From Spirulina major PCC 6313 (GTDB taxonomy: Bacteria; Cyanobacteriota; Cyanobacteriia; Cyanobacteriales; Spirulinaceae), in the NCBI RefSeq assembly GCF_001890765.1, contig NZ_KV878783.1:4492771-4556770 (forward strand): a DNA stretch of 64,000 bases, read 5' to 3'. The translations under genes were made by a program, and so were the position numbers. Shown here one piece after another: positions 46,401 to 53,959 of this stretch (the stretch's first letter is position 1; each line of letters begins with the position of its first letter). The notes below the pieces were generated by a model, which saw only the letters and a list, made by a program, of their open reading frames with translations, did not search any database and was not told the origin of the DNA.

Positions 46401-46417
46401 ACCAACAGCTTCGACAT
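43406..46417 (-). CDS. single-chain restriction-methylase, type ISP/IIG-like without helicase
   Basis: A 1003-residue protein. An N-terminal PD-(D/E)xK-like nuclease motif (RPDGTVKDALRLDW...ESK, about 60-78) precedes a helical linker. Next is an N6-adenine methylase domain with SAM motif I DPATGTGTF (337-345) and catalytic NPPY (443-446), preceded by YTPNEIVKFMIES. The C-terminal part (LPLYRYDKDGNRHDNITDWGL, then YTYAILHHPHYRQKY) is the specificity domain seen in type ISP enzymes such as LlaGI. The superfamily 2 helicase present in full type ISP enzymes (about 1600 residues) is absent, so it works either as a type IIG-like enzyme or as a methylase needing partners. The target site is unknown. 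Confidence 0.85.
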   Translation of the reverse strand: MSKLLVTQYQRQLAELKRYGGSSNESSIRGAFQTLLGEYCKTRNFLLIPELEYRNLRIRPDGTVKDALRLDWGYWESKDEQDDLDEEIAKKFAKGYPQDNIIFEDSQTAVLIQARREQLRVSMQDAAALDRLLQEFINYVRPEVKGFREALEQFKTDVPTIAEELRSRIAQASQDNPAFQTKRAGFLTLCQQSINPEVSAADVTEMMIQHILSEDIFTNIFNEAQFHRENNIARSLSEVIDTFFSRSVRRDTLKSIEPYYAVIKRESVNIPNHHEKQKFLKVIYENFYKAYNPKAADRLGIVYTPNEIVKFMIESTDFLLDRHFGMLLEDEGVNILDPATGTGTFITELIEYLNPHRLQYKYLHEIHCNEVAILPYYIANLNIEFTYQQKMGEYQEFSNICLVDTLDHTAYHYKQMDLFAMTLENTKRINRQNDREISVIIGNPPYNAWQANFNEDNANRPYKSIDQRMKATYVKEGKAQNKISLYDMYVRFYRWASDRLQNGIICFITNSSFLDSRAFDGFRKCVQEEFSYAYFIDLGGNVREISGRDGIFIGEQHTIFGISAMTGIVIGFLIKTPSQEKCKISYCHPFDVHELRDKKLDFLRSVKIQDVNFDHVRPDKKNNWINLTDNDFDELLPLIDKEVKAGRSDQAVFQLFSRGVETGRDEWVFDLSQKALTEKIRFFCECYMKQMQKKEKDLDSKIKWDRELKKDLENKIPKKIEKSKIRKSVYRPYSKKFIYFDKNLNRMPGLINQFFPSSDIYNLSIFCTDSGTQSPFMVTCTNCIPDVHLVGTAAQCLPLYRYDKDGNRHDNITDWGLEQIQTHYTDTTLQKIDIFHYTYAILHHPHYRQKYEQNLKRDFPRLPLYDDFWQWATWGKQLMELHLNYETIDPYPLQQIDIPLKPGQLNKPKLKPDKTKGAIALDAETTIQGIPAIAWEYKLGNRSAIEWVLDQHKEKKPKDPTIRDQFNTYKFADYKETVINLIRRVCTVSVQTQDIINQMPNRS

Positions 46418-46443
46418 GGCGCGATCTCCTTAAGTGAGACAAT

Positions 46444-46528
46444 CCCTCACCTCACTTTAATCCCTCTCCCACAGGGCGAGGGCGTTCGGCTCCCCTCTCC
46501 TGCGAGCGAGGGGCCGGGGCAGAGGGGC
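46444..46528. repeat. imperfect dyad repeat (CCTCAC...GAGGGG)
   Basis: About 85 bp related to 15743-15837: CCTCACCTCACTTTAATCCC, TCTCCCACAGGGCGAGGGC, and the right arm GAGGGGCCGGGGCAGAGGGG. It lies between the restriction-methylase gene and sdhA, which diverge, so it may affect their promoters. Confidence 0.6.
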
Positions 46529-46639
46529 CGCATCAATAGCAGGAAAGCCGTTCCTAAAGAATTACTGCAATTCTGAACGGGTCACGAGATTCGTCCATCA
46601 AGATAGAGTGTGAACCCTCATACCCTGCTGAATCACACC

Positions 46640-48367
46640 ATGCTTGAACACGATGTCATCATTGTTGGCGGTGGCCTTGCCGGATGTCGCGCCGCCTTGG
46701 AAATTAAACGCCGTGATCCCAAGCTGGATGTGGGGTTAGTGGCGAAAACTCACCCGATCCGCTCCCACTCCGTCGCCGCCCAAGGGGGGATCGCCGCCAC
46801 CCTGAAAAATGTTGACCCCGAAGATAGTTGGGAAGCCCACGCCTTCGACACAGTGAAGGGTTCGGACTATCTCGCTGATCAAGATGCGGTGGAACTGCTC
46901 ACCCGTGAAGCCCCCGATGTGATTATTGACCTCGAACATATGGGGGTGCTGTTTTCGCGCCTGCCCGATGGCCATATTGCCCAGCGGGCCTTTGGGGGCC
47001 ATTCCCATCAACGCACCTGTTATGCAGCGGATAAGACGGGCCACGCGATTTTGCATGAGTTGGTGAGTAATTTGCGATCGCAACAGGTCAAGGTGTACGA
47101 CGAATGGTATGTGATGGACTTGATCCTTGAAGACAACGAAGCCAAGGGGATCGTGATGTACAACATTCTCAATAGCCATCTCGAAGCGGTGCGGGCCAAG
47201 GCGGTGATGTTCGCCACGGGGGGCTATGGCCGGGTGTTTAACACCACCTCCAATGACTACGCCTCCACGGGGGACGGCTTGGCGATGTGTGCGCGGGTGG
47301 GGCTGCCCTTGGAGGATATGGAGTTTGTCCAGTTTCACCCGACGGGCTTGTATCCCGTGGGGGTGTTGATTTCCGAGGCGGTGCGCGGTGAAGGGGCCTA
47401 TCTGCGCAATAGTGAGGGCGATCGCTTCATGGCCAACTATGCCCCCAACCAAATGGAACTCGCCCCCCGCGACATCACCTCACGGGCGATCACCCTCGAA
47501 ATCCGCGCCGGGCGGGGCATTCATCCCGACGGCAGCGCGGGCGGGCCCTTTGTCCATCTGGATTTGCGCCACATGGGGAAAGAGAAAATCATGAGCCGTG
47601 TTCCCTTCTGTTGGGAAGAAGCCCACCGCCTGCTAGGGATCGATGCGGTAGAGCAACCGATGCCCGTGCGCCCCACGGCTCACTATTCCATGGGCGGCAT
47701 TCCGGTGAATACATCGGGCCAGGTGCGCCGCAGTGCCGATCATCTCGTCGAGGGCTTTTTTGCAGCGGGAGAAGCGGCCTGTGTGTCGGTGCATGGGGCG
47801 AATCGCTTAGGGAGTAATTCCCTTTTAGAATGTGTGGTCTATGGGCGACGCACAGGGGCGGCGATCGCGGCATACGTCCAAACCCGCAAACTCCCCACCT
47901 TTGACGCACAGACCTATTGCGATCGCGCCCAAACCCGAATGCGCCAACTCCTTGAACAAGACGGTGACCTCCGTTTAGGGGATTTGCGCCAACGGTTCCA
48001 AGACTGCATGAGCGAACATTGTGGCGTATTCCGCACCGCCGAGATCATGGAAGCGGGCTTAGAGAAAGTCCAAGCGTTAAAGGCAGAATACGGGCGAATT
48101 CAATTGAGCGATCGTACCCTCGCCTGGAATACGGAATTGATCGAAGCGATCGAACTCCAGCACCTGATGGTTGTCGGCGAAGTGATCCTCACCTCCGCCC
48201 TCCACCGCACCGAAAGCCGAGGTGCTCACTCCCGCGAAGACTTCCCCACCCGTAACGATCAAACCTTCCTCAACCACACCCTCGCCTACCACTCCGCCGC
48301 CGGTGTTGATCTCGCCTATATGCCCGTGGTAATCAACCGCTTTGAACCCAAAGAACGCAAATATTAA
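46640..48367 (+). CDS. sdhA: succinate dehydrogenase / fumarate reductase flavoprotein subunit
   Basis: The catalytic FAD subunit that oxidises succinate to fumarate and feeds electrons to the quinone pool at the thylakoid or plasma membrane. DVIIVGGGLAGCRAALE is the FAD-binding start. RSHSVAAQGGIAAT contains the histidine for covalent FAD. FHPTGLYPVG and SEAVRGEGAYLRN are substrate-site segments, and HGANRLGSNSLLECVVYGR closes the FAD domain. The start ATG at 46640 (MLEHDVIIVGGG) is preferred to a GTG at 46610. At 575 residues it is complete. The sdhB gene is not adjacent, which is usual in cyanobacteria. Confidence 0.95.
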   Translation: MLEHDVIIVGGGLAGCRAALEIKRRDPKLDVGLVAKTHPIRSHSVAAQGGIAATLKNVDPEDSWEAHAFDTVKGSDYLADQDAVELLTREAPDVIIDLEHMGVLFSRLPDGHIAQRAFGGHSHQRTCYAADKTGHAILHELVSNLRSQQVKVYDEWYVMDLILEDNEAKGIVMYNILNSHLEAVRAKAVMFATGGYGRVFNTTSNDYASTGDGLAMCARVGLPLEDMEFVQFHPTGLYPVGVLISEAVRGEGAYLRNSEGDRFMANYAPNQMELAPRDITSRAITLEIRAGRGIHPDGSAGGPFVHLDLRHMGKEKIMSRVPFCWEEAHRLLGIDAVEQPMPVRPTAHYSMGGIPVNTSGQVRRSADHLVEGFFAAGEAACVSVHGANRLGSNSLLECVVYGRRTGAAIAAYVQTRKLPTFDAQTYCDRAQTRMRQLLEQDGDLRLGDLRQRFQDCMSEHCGVFRTAEIMEAGLEKVQALKAEYGRIQLSDRTLAWNTELIEAIELQHLMVVGEVILTSALHRTESRGAHSREDFPTRNDQTFLNHTLAYHSAAGVDLAYMPVVINRFEPKERKY

Positions 48368-48410
48368 ACAGTGGGCTAAGCCCAAAATAATCAGAACCCT
48401 TAATACTTTA

Positions 48411-48441
48411 CGCATAAATCAATTAAAGTGTAATTTATGCG
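48411..48441. repeat. inverted repeat upstream of the methylase
   Basis: CGCATAAAT and ATTTATGCG, separated by 13 bp, end 35 bp before the start of the broken DNA methylase. A dimeric regulator site or a hairpin is possible. Confidence 0.5.
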
Positions 48442-48476
48442 CAAAAAGTAGTACTGTACAAAAAATATAATTTGAT

Positions 48477-49394
48477 ATGCAATTTCAAAAAAATAAAAAT
48501 CTTATTAGTTTTCAGGCTTCAAAAACTGAAATCTTTCTAAAAGAGATAAGTGAACAAAATAAATCTTTAATAAAACACTTTTTAAATTCTTTTGTCACAG
48601 ATAATGCTTTGACTAGAAAACTTGTAAGCTTTCAAGGTAATAAAGTTCGTGCATATTACAGATGGTACAAATACAAGGAGGCTTTTTCCGCAGACTTAGT
48701 AGAATATCTTTTTCGTAAATACAGCGTGCCTAATGGTAAAATACTTGATCCTTTTGCTGGCGCAGGTACATCTTTATTTGCTGTTTCAGCCATGGGTTAT
48801 TCCACAGAAGGCATTGAACTTTTACCTGTAGGACAAAAGATTATAACAGCAAACATACTCACTAGAAGTGATAAAACGCAAAAAATCATCGTTGTATTAA
48901 AAAAATGGCTACGTGAAATGCCTTGGAATCACCAAGGCAAAGCCAAAAATTTTGAGGTACTTCGCATAACTGACGGTGCATATTCTCAGATTACACATCA
49001 AAAAATCAGAAGGTACCTCAATGATTTAGAAAGCGAAGAACCTGAAACAAAAGAAATATTATTTTTTGCACTTTTATGTATTCTTGAATCAATAAGCTAC
49101 ACAAGAAAAGATGGTCAATATCTTCGCTGGGATTATAGATCGGAACACAGATCTGGTAAAAGTAAGTTTGATAAAGGGAAGATTTATTCATTTGATGAAA
49201 GTATCATAAAAAAACTAAATGAAATAATAGAAGATATGAGTTACAAAAAGGATGCAATTGATTTATTTTCACTCTCAAAAGAAAATACACAAAACGGGAA
49301 AATCAATTTACACAAAGGCTCATGTTTAAATATTCTACCTAGTTTAAAAAATAATGCTTATTCAGGAATAAGTAGCTCAGGCAAGAAAGAGTGA
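48477..49394 (+). pseudogene. DNA methyltransferase, truncated by an IS630 insertion
   Basis: The first 298 or so residues of a site-specific DNA methylase. ILDPFAGAGTSLFAVSAMGYSTEGIEL (about 89-115) is the SAM-binding motif, with EGIEL as the acidic ribose-binding strand. FSADLVEYLFRKY and the C-terminal LHKGSCLNILPSLKN lead towards where the catalytic (D/S)PPY motif should follow. It is missing. At 49369 the coding sequence meets the left end of an IS630-like element, which adds the last eight codons and stop. No clear continuation of the gene is found beyond the element, so the 3' part has also been lost. The gene is much more AT-rich than its neighbours, which suggests transfer. Confidence 0.82.
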
Positions 49395-49395
49395 A

Positions 49396-50064
49396 CTATG
49401 TAACAGAATATTGAGGTTGTCGCAGATTGACATATTCAGTGGAGTGAGCGTTTTGTTGTGCCCGAGCATCAAGTCCAAAAATGACCTCACAAGCCAACTC
49501 CTTCTCTGACTCAAACATCTGACCAACCAACTCATCTCGCTTGAGATGCTGCCACTCCAACTCAATAGGATTCATCTCTGAACAGTAGGGGGGCAGGAAG
49601 AAAAGATAAAGCCCCTGAGCTTGCCAAGTAGCAATCTGGGCTTGAACAAGCTTGCTGGTATGAATGGAGCCGTTGTCCAGCACAATGACCCTTATCCGTC
49701 CGGTTTTCGAGAGGATGTCAGCGGCACTCTGGGCTTGCTGGTTCATCAAGGCGATGAAGTCATCGCTCTTAAAGCTGCCTAAAACCAGAGAGTAGATGAA
49801 GGTGACCAATGGCTGCCACAAACCGATGATGCTGAGCCTCTTGCCTCGCTTGCGAGTCTGCTCCTGTCGTTTTTGCTCACCTCGGAAGTAATAGCTGTAA
49901 CTGGCGGCACTCCATAAACAACTGCCGGATTCGTCGCCGTAGAGCAAGTCAATCTCCCCTGCTGCCGCAGAGAGTTCGAGCATCTCTAAGTCTGCTTGCT
50001 TAATCGCCCGCGTTGCTGGGTCTTGGCGCTCTCGGTGACTCTGACGTGTCCGCTTCCATATCAC
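49396..50064 (-). CDS. IS630 transposase, DDE catalytic part (orfB)
   Basis: 222 residues with the DDE superfamily endonuclease domain: LLYGDESGSCLW (first Asp), RVIVLDNGSIHTSKL (second Asp) and PPYCSEMNPIELEWQHLKRD (Glu). It cuts and joins DNA at the element ends. The GTG start at 50064 overlaps the stop of orfA by 4 bp, and an A7G5 run precedes it. It may therefore be made as an orfA-orfB fusion by -1 frameshifting rather than independently. Confidence 0.9.
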   Translation of the reverse strand: MIWKRTRQSHRERQDPATRAIKQADLEMLELSAAAGEIDLLYGDESGSCLWSAASYSYYFRGEQKRQEQTRKRGKRLSIIGLWQPLVTFIYSLVLGSFKSDDFIALMNQQAQSAADILSKTGRIRVIVLDNGSIHTSKLVQAQIATWQAQGLYLFFLPPYCSEMNPIELEWQHLKRDELVGQMFESEKELACEVIFGLDARAQQNAHSTEYVNLRQPQYSVT

Positions 50065-50471
50065 CCCCTTTTTTTGAGCACCTGACGCAGATGGTCTGGG
50101 CTCAAGCTAATGCCTCTGTATCGTTTGAGTTTCTTGGCTAACTGTACGCTGTTATAGGTTCGCTTTTCTTCACGCAAACAGGTTTCTAGGTACACCATGT
50201 CGGCTTCTGTCCAGGTGCTCTTTTTTCCTCTTCCTGGTGCATCCCAGAGTCCGCCTAAGCCCTTTTCCTGCCAACGTTTGAACGTTTTCCTCACTGTCCC
50301 TACATTCCAGTGCAAGTGTTGGGCTATCTTTTCGACGTACCATCCTTGATGGCTGAGTCTCAGAGCTTCTGCACGGTCTTTGACTCTCTGTATTACTGTG
50401 GTTGCTTTCCTTAGCTCCCACAGGGTTCTTTCTTCCTCTGGGCTTAGAAATACTCTCATCCTTGCTCCCAT
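50061..50471 (-). CDS. IS630 transposase, helix-turn-helix part (orfA)
   Basis: 136 residues made of two helix-turn-helix units. The first (TTVIQRVKDRAEALRLSHQGWYVEKIAQHLHWNVGTVRKTFKRW) and the second (TYNSVQLAKKLKRYRGISLSPDHLRQVLKK) are typical of IS630/Tc1 DNA-binding regions that recognise the terminal repeats. It ends KKRG at an A7 run (50069-50075) that looks like a frameshift site into orfB. Confidence 0.88.
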   Translation of the reverse strand: MGARMRVFLSPEEERTLWELRKATTVIQRVKDRAEALRLSHQGWYVEKIAQHLHWNVGTVRKTFKRWQEKGLGGLWDAPGRGKKSTWTEADMVYLETCLREEKRTYNSVQLAKKLKRYRGISLSPDHLRQVLKKRG

Positions 50472-50667
50472 AAGTACACCTGTTCTTTATACTCACTCTT
50501 TACATCTCTCAATCTACCTCTCTTTTTCTACCCTGGCCTACTTACGTATAAGCTTGTCTACTTGTAATAGAGGGATGATGAGGAAGCCTCAGATGAGACA
50601 AGTCACGCGGCGATTCGGACATAGCTAAGGGAAAGGTCGATTTTTTAAATCCAAGTAATAAGTTGAT

Positions 50668-51654
50668 TTACCAGTCAGTCATCGATTTACGCTCTACAAT
50701 TGATGCAATTAGCTCTTCTTCCAAAATCGTTTTCCTCTTTTCTAGAACTGCGTTCTTTGCGACTTCCATACTCGCTCGAATAATTTCGGCCTGACTTAAA
50801 CCTGCTGCGGATGCCAGAATGTCATCCCAAATTTTCCAGTCCAACCGAAAGGTTATAAGACGCGATTGAACCAATTTTTTTGTAACTTCAGGACTAGGCA
50901 AATCGTATTGAATTACATCATCAAAGCGTCTATATAAAGCCTTATCTAGAAGATCAGGATGATTGGTTGCAGCAATAATTAAACTATCGCTATCATCATT
51001 CTCCAAAAATTGCAAAAAAGAGTTTAAAACACGTCGAATCTCACCAACATCGTTTTTGCTAGAACGCTGTGATCCAAGCGCATCAAACTCATCGAAGAAA
51101 TAAACCCCGCGAGTAGACGACATTGCCTCAAAGATCAGCTTTAGTTGAGTTGCTGTTTCACCCATGAACCTTGTGAACAGTCCCTCATACAGCACTGTAA
51201 AGAGAGGGAGCTTCAGTTCTCCAGCGATTGCTGCGGCTGTCATCGATTTACCTGTTCCCGGTGCCCCTACCAAAAGCAGCTTACGACGAGGGTTCAGATT
51301 ATGTTCTTTCAAGAGGGTTGAGTTTGCTTGTTCAGTTACAACCCTCATCAACCTTTCATACAATTTCTCAGAAAGTACCATGTCCGCTAGACGCAAATCC
51401 GAATATCGGGCAGACAGCAGGTTAAGTAAATCGCCCTTCGGCTGGATTAGAGGGACTGGCCCACCTTGCTTGTTGACAAACCGAGATCTTTGGTCTTTCG
51501 CTTGATCGACTAAATTCCGAATCTCCTCAGCAACTTTTCCATGTCCTTGACGGGCCTCATGGGCAGCAACCTGCATTGCAACAGTAAAAAACTGCTGCTC
51601 TTCACCTTGTATATGACTCTTCAAGAGAGCGATGACTTGACGAGCGGTAGACAT
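50668..51654 (-). CDS. AAA+ ATPase, orphan
   Basis: 328 residues. A helical N-terminal region (about 1-95) precedes one AAA+ module: Walker A LLLVGAPGTGKSMTAAAIA (about 128-146), Walker B GVYFFDEFDALGS, sensor 1 LIIAATNHPDLLD, and YRRFDDVIQYDLP as the arginine-finger region. The order and sequence are those of Cdc48/FtsH-type AAA proteins. Similar ATPases in bacteria are often paired with a subtilisin-like protease in conflict systems, but no protease is adjacent here. It follows the IS630 copy and the broken methylase, and the region has no HIP1 octamers. Its role is not known. Confidence 0.85.
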   Translation of the reverse strand: MSTARQVIALLKSHIQGEEQQFFTVAMQVAAHEARQGHGKVAEEIRNLVDQAKDQRSRFVNKQGGPVPLIQPKGDLLNLLSARYSDLRLADMVLSEKLYERLMRVVTEQANSTLLKEHNLNPRRKLLLVGAPGTGKSMTAAAIAGELKLPLFTVLYEGLFTRFMGETATQLKLIFEAMSSTRGVYFFDEFDALGSQRSSKNDVGEIRRVLNSFLQFLENDDSDSLIIAATNHPDLLDKALYRRFDDVIQYDLPSPEVTKKLVQSRLITFRLDWKIWDDILASAAGLSQAEIIRASMEVAKNAVLEKRKTILEEELIASIVERKSMTDW

Positions 51655-51775
51655 AATACAGGATGGGCACTTGAGTAGAACCGTTTTCCATATAGTGCCT
51701 TAAAAAAACTCCTCTCGTTAAAAAAAGTAACAAATAATCACTTAAAAGCTTTATCGAGATTGCAACTTTAAGTGG

Positions 51776-53587
51776 TTAGGCGGGGACTTCGATGCGGGTA
51801 TCGCTGCTCAGTTCAAAGACCTCGTGGATCGCGTTGAGGGCGGCGACCCCTTCAGCGGCGGCGACGACGCAACTGATTTTGATTTCTGAGGTGGCGATCA
51901 TTTTGATGTTGAACTGTTGCGCGGCGAGGGCGGCGAACATTTTGGCGGCGATGCCGGGATGGCCCTGCATGCCCGCACCGACGATGCTGACTTTGGCCAC
52001 ATCGGTATCGATCGCTACTTCCCCCGCGTCCCAGGTGGAGACCATGGGCATCAGGACGGCGCGGGCCCGTTCCACATCGGCGGCGGCGACGGTGCAGGCG
52101 ATGTCGCGGGTGGGGGTGTTGTTGATGATCCGGCAGCGTTGGGATTGGATGATCATGTCCACGCTGATCGATTCGGCGGCGAGGAGGCTGAAGATGTGGG
52201 CGGCCATGCCGGGGTGGTCGGGGATGTGGCGGATGGCGAGTTGGGCTTGGGAGCGATCGAGGGCAACGCCGCGCACAGGGGGGAGGTCAGCGACGGAGGC
52301 GGGATGGGTGAGGCTTTGTTGGAGGGTGGAGGTGCTGATCTCGAAGCTGTCGCAGAGGGCGGCGATCGCGCGATCGCAATCCTGCGCCCCAATCACACAA
52401 CTCACCTTCACCTCCGAGGTGGAGATCATGTCAATATTCACCCCAGCATCGGCGAGGGTTTTGAACATCGTCGCGGCAATCCCAGGGCGGCCAATCATGC
52501 CCGCCCCAACGATGGAAATTTTCGCAATGTCGCGCTGAACGAGGACTTCGGCGGCATCGCTGGGGTGATGGTCGCGGAGGACGGGGGCGATCGCATCGGC
52601 CACGGCTTCGGCAGGGGTGAGCAAGCCTTGCACGACGGTAAAGGCGATATCGTTGGTGTTGCCCTCGTGGATCGACTGGATGATTAAATCCACATCGACG
52701 TTTTGGCGGGCGATTTCGCCGAAGAGTTTCGCTGCAATGCCGGGGCGATCGGGGACGCGCAAGAGGGCGACTTTGGCCTGATCGGTGTCGAATTCCACCG
52801 CATCAACGGCTTTGGTAATTTCAAGATTGTGGAGCGATCGCGCCTGGGGCAGCGGCGACACCACCCGCGTCCCCGGCTCATCCGTCCAACTGGACAGCAC
52901 CACGAGGGGAATCCCATAGTTGCGGGCAATTTCCACCGCCCTCGGATGGAGCACCTTCGCCCCCAAACTCGCCAATTCCAGCATTTCATCGCTGGTGATT
53001 TCCGGCATCAATCGCGCCGTGGGCACGAGGCGCGGGTCAGTGGTGAGAATTCCCGGCACATCGGTATAAATTTCGCATTGGCTGGCCTGGAGGGATGCCG
53101 CGAGAGCCACCGCCGAGGTATCCGAACCGCCCCGGCCCAGGGTGGTAATTTCTAAATCCGTGCTGCGGGTGATGCCTTGGAACCCTGCCACGACGATCAC
53201 TTTGCCTTCGTTGAGGTGACGGCGGAGGCGATCGGTTTTAATTTCTAAAATGCGGGCGCGGCTATGGTCGGATTCCGTGACAATGCCCACCTGTGCCCCG
53301 GTGAGGGAAATCGCCTCTTGCCCCAAGGCCTGCAACGCCATACTGAGGAGGGCGATCGTCACTTGCTCCCCCGTCGAGAGCAACATATCCAGCTCGCGGC
53401 GACTGGGGTTGGGGGTGATGTCGTTGGCTAAACCCAGGAGGGTATCGGTGGTTTTGCCCATGGCGGAGACAACCACCACCACTTGATGACCGGCGTTGAC
53501 AGTGCGCTGAATCCGTTGGGCTACGGCTTGGATGCGTTCCACTGTCCCGACGGACGTACCACCATATTTTTGAACAATAAGAGCCAT
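51776..53587 (-). CDS. lysC: aspartate kinase with four ACT domains
   Basis: Phosphorylates aspartate at the head of Lys, Thr and Met synthesis. The kinase domain (about 1-245) begins LIVQKYGGTSVGTVERIQAVA and contains VVVVSAMGKTTDTLL, TTLGRGGSDTSAVALAA and EIYTDVPGILTTDPR. Two pairs of ACT domains (about 265-425 and 440-603) are visible as repeats of the segments VALLRVPDRPGIAAKLF and KISIVGAGMIGRPGIAATMF, each present twice. This duplicated regulatory part of about 600 residues in total is the form usual in cyanobacteria. It likely binds lysine and threonine as feedback inhibitors. The start ATG is at 53587. Confidence 0.95.
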   Translation of the reverse strand: MALIVQKYGGTSVGTVERIQAVAQRIQRTVNAGHQVVVVVSAMGKTTDTLLGLANDITPNPSRRELDMLLSTGEQVTIALLSMALQALGQEAISLTGAQVGIVTESDHSRARILEIKTDRLRRHLNEGKVIVVAGFQGITRSTDLEITTLGRGGSDTSAVALAASLQASQCEIYTDVPGILTTDPRLVPTARLMPEITSDEMLELASLGAKVLHPRAVEIARNYGIPLVVLSSWTDEPGTRVVSPLPQARSLHNLEITKAVDAVEFDTDQAKVALLRVPDRPGIAAKLFGEIARQNVDVDLIIQSIHEGNTNDIAFTVVQGLLTPAEAVADAIAPVLRDHHPSDAAEVLVQRDIAKISIVGAGMIGRPGIAATMFKTLADAGVNIDMISTSEVKVSCVIGAQDCDRAIAALCDSFEISTSTLQQSLTHPASVADLPPVRGVALDRSQAQLAIRHIPDHPGMAAHIFSLLAAESISVDMIIQSQRCRIINNTPTRDIACTVAAADVERARAVLMPMVSTWDAGEVAIDTDVAKVSIVGAGMQGHPGIAAKMFAALAAQQFNIKMIATSEIKISCVVAAAEGVAALNAIHEVFELSSDTRIEVPA

Positions 53588-53959
53588 GGCGAAATCTAGG
53601 GGAGCAAGAGAGTCACGTTATTTTAACCCCTCACTTTAGCAAAGGATATCCGGGCTGATTCAAGAGATTTTGTGGCGAAATGGATGAAGCCTTGAGTTTG
53701 GTAGGGCGATCGCGGGGGGATGGAGCAGCGATCGCTTTAAATTTCGTAATGTATGGTGATGGACTATGGTGATGGACAATGGAGCCGCAATCTGAAGCCA
53801 TGACTCCAACGCAGACAGTGGAAATTTAATTTCCCATTGTGTGAGTGAGCCAGAGGCTCACACTACCATGACATTGATCCTCGTGCGAGCTTCTAGCTCA
53901 CTGCTCAGTCTTCACGTTTGAGCGGTATTCACCCAGATTTGGAATCAAAACTGAAGCCC
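53588..53959. other. intergenic region 3' of the cyclase gene and 5' of lysC
   Basis: 372 bp with no gene. A 13-bp unit TATGGTGATGGAC is tandemly repeated at 53752-53777. A hairpin repeat GTGTGAG/CTCACAC lies at 53839-53863, with inner GAGCC/GGCTC, a type of repeat common in cyanobacteria. Confidence 0.5.

Larger units (their letters stand above)
49371..50542 (-). mobile_element. IS630-family insertion sequence
   Basis: About 1172 bp bounded by TA dinucleotides (49369-49370 and 50543-50544), as expected for TA target duplication. The ends AGTAGCTCAGG and CCTGGCCTACT are imperfect inverted repeats that extend about 25 bp with gaps. It holds two overlapping transposase frames on the minus strand. 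It looks recent and intact. It interrupts the methylase gene on its left. Confidence 0.82.

Noticed and set aside
46736-47452. A 238-codon minus-strand frame opposite sdhA
   Set aside because: Antisense to a conserved flavoprotein; residue composition and lack of motifs show it is a shadow.
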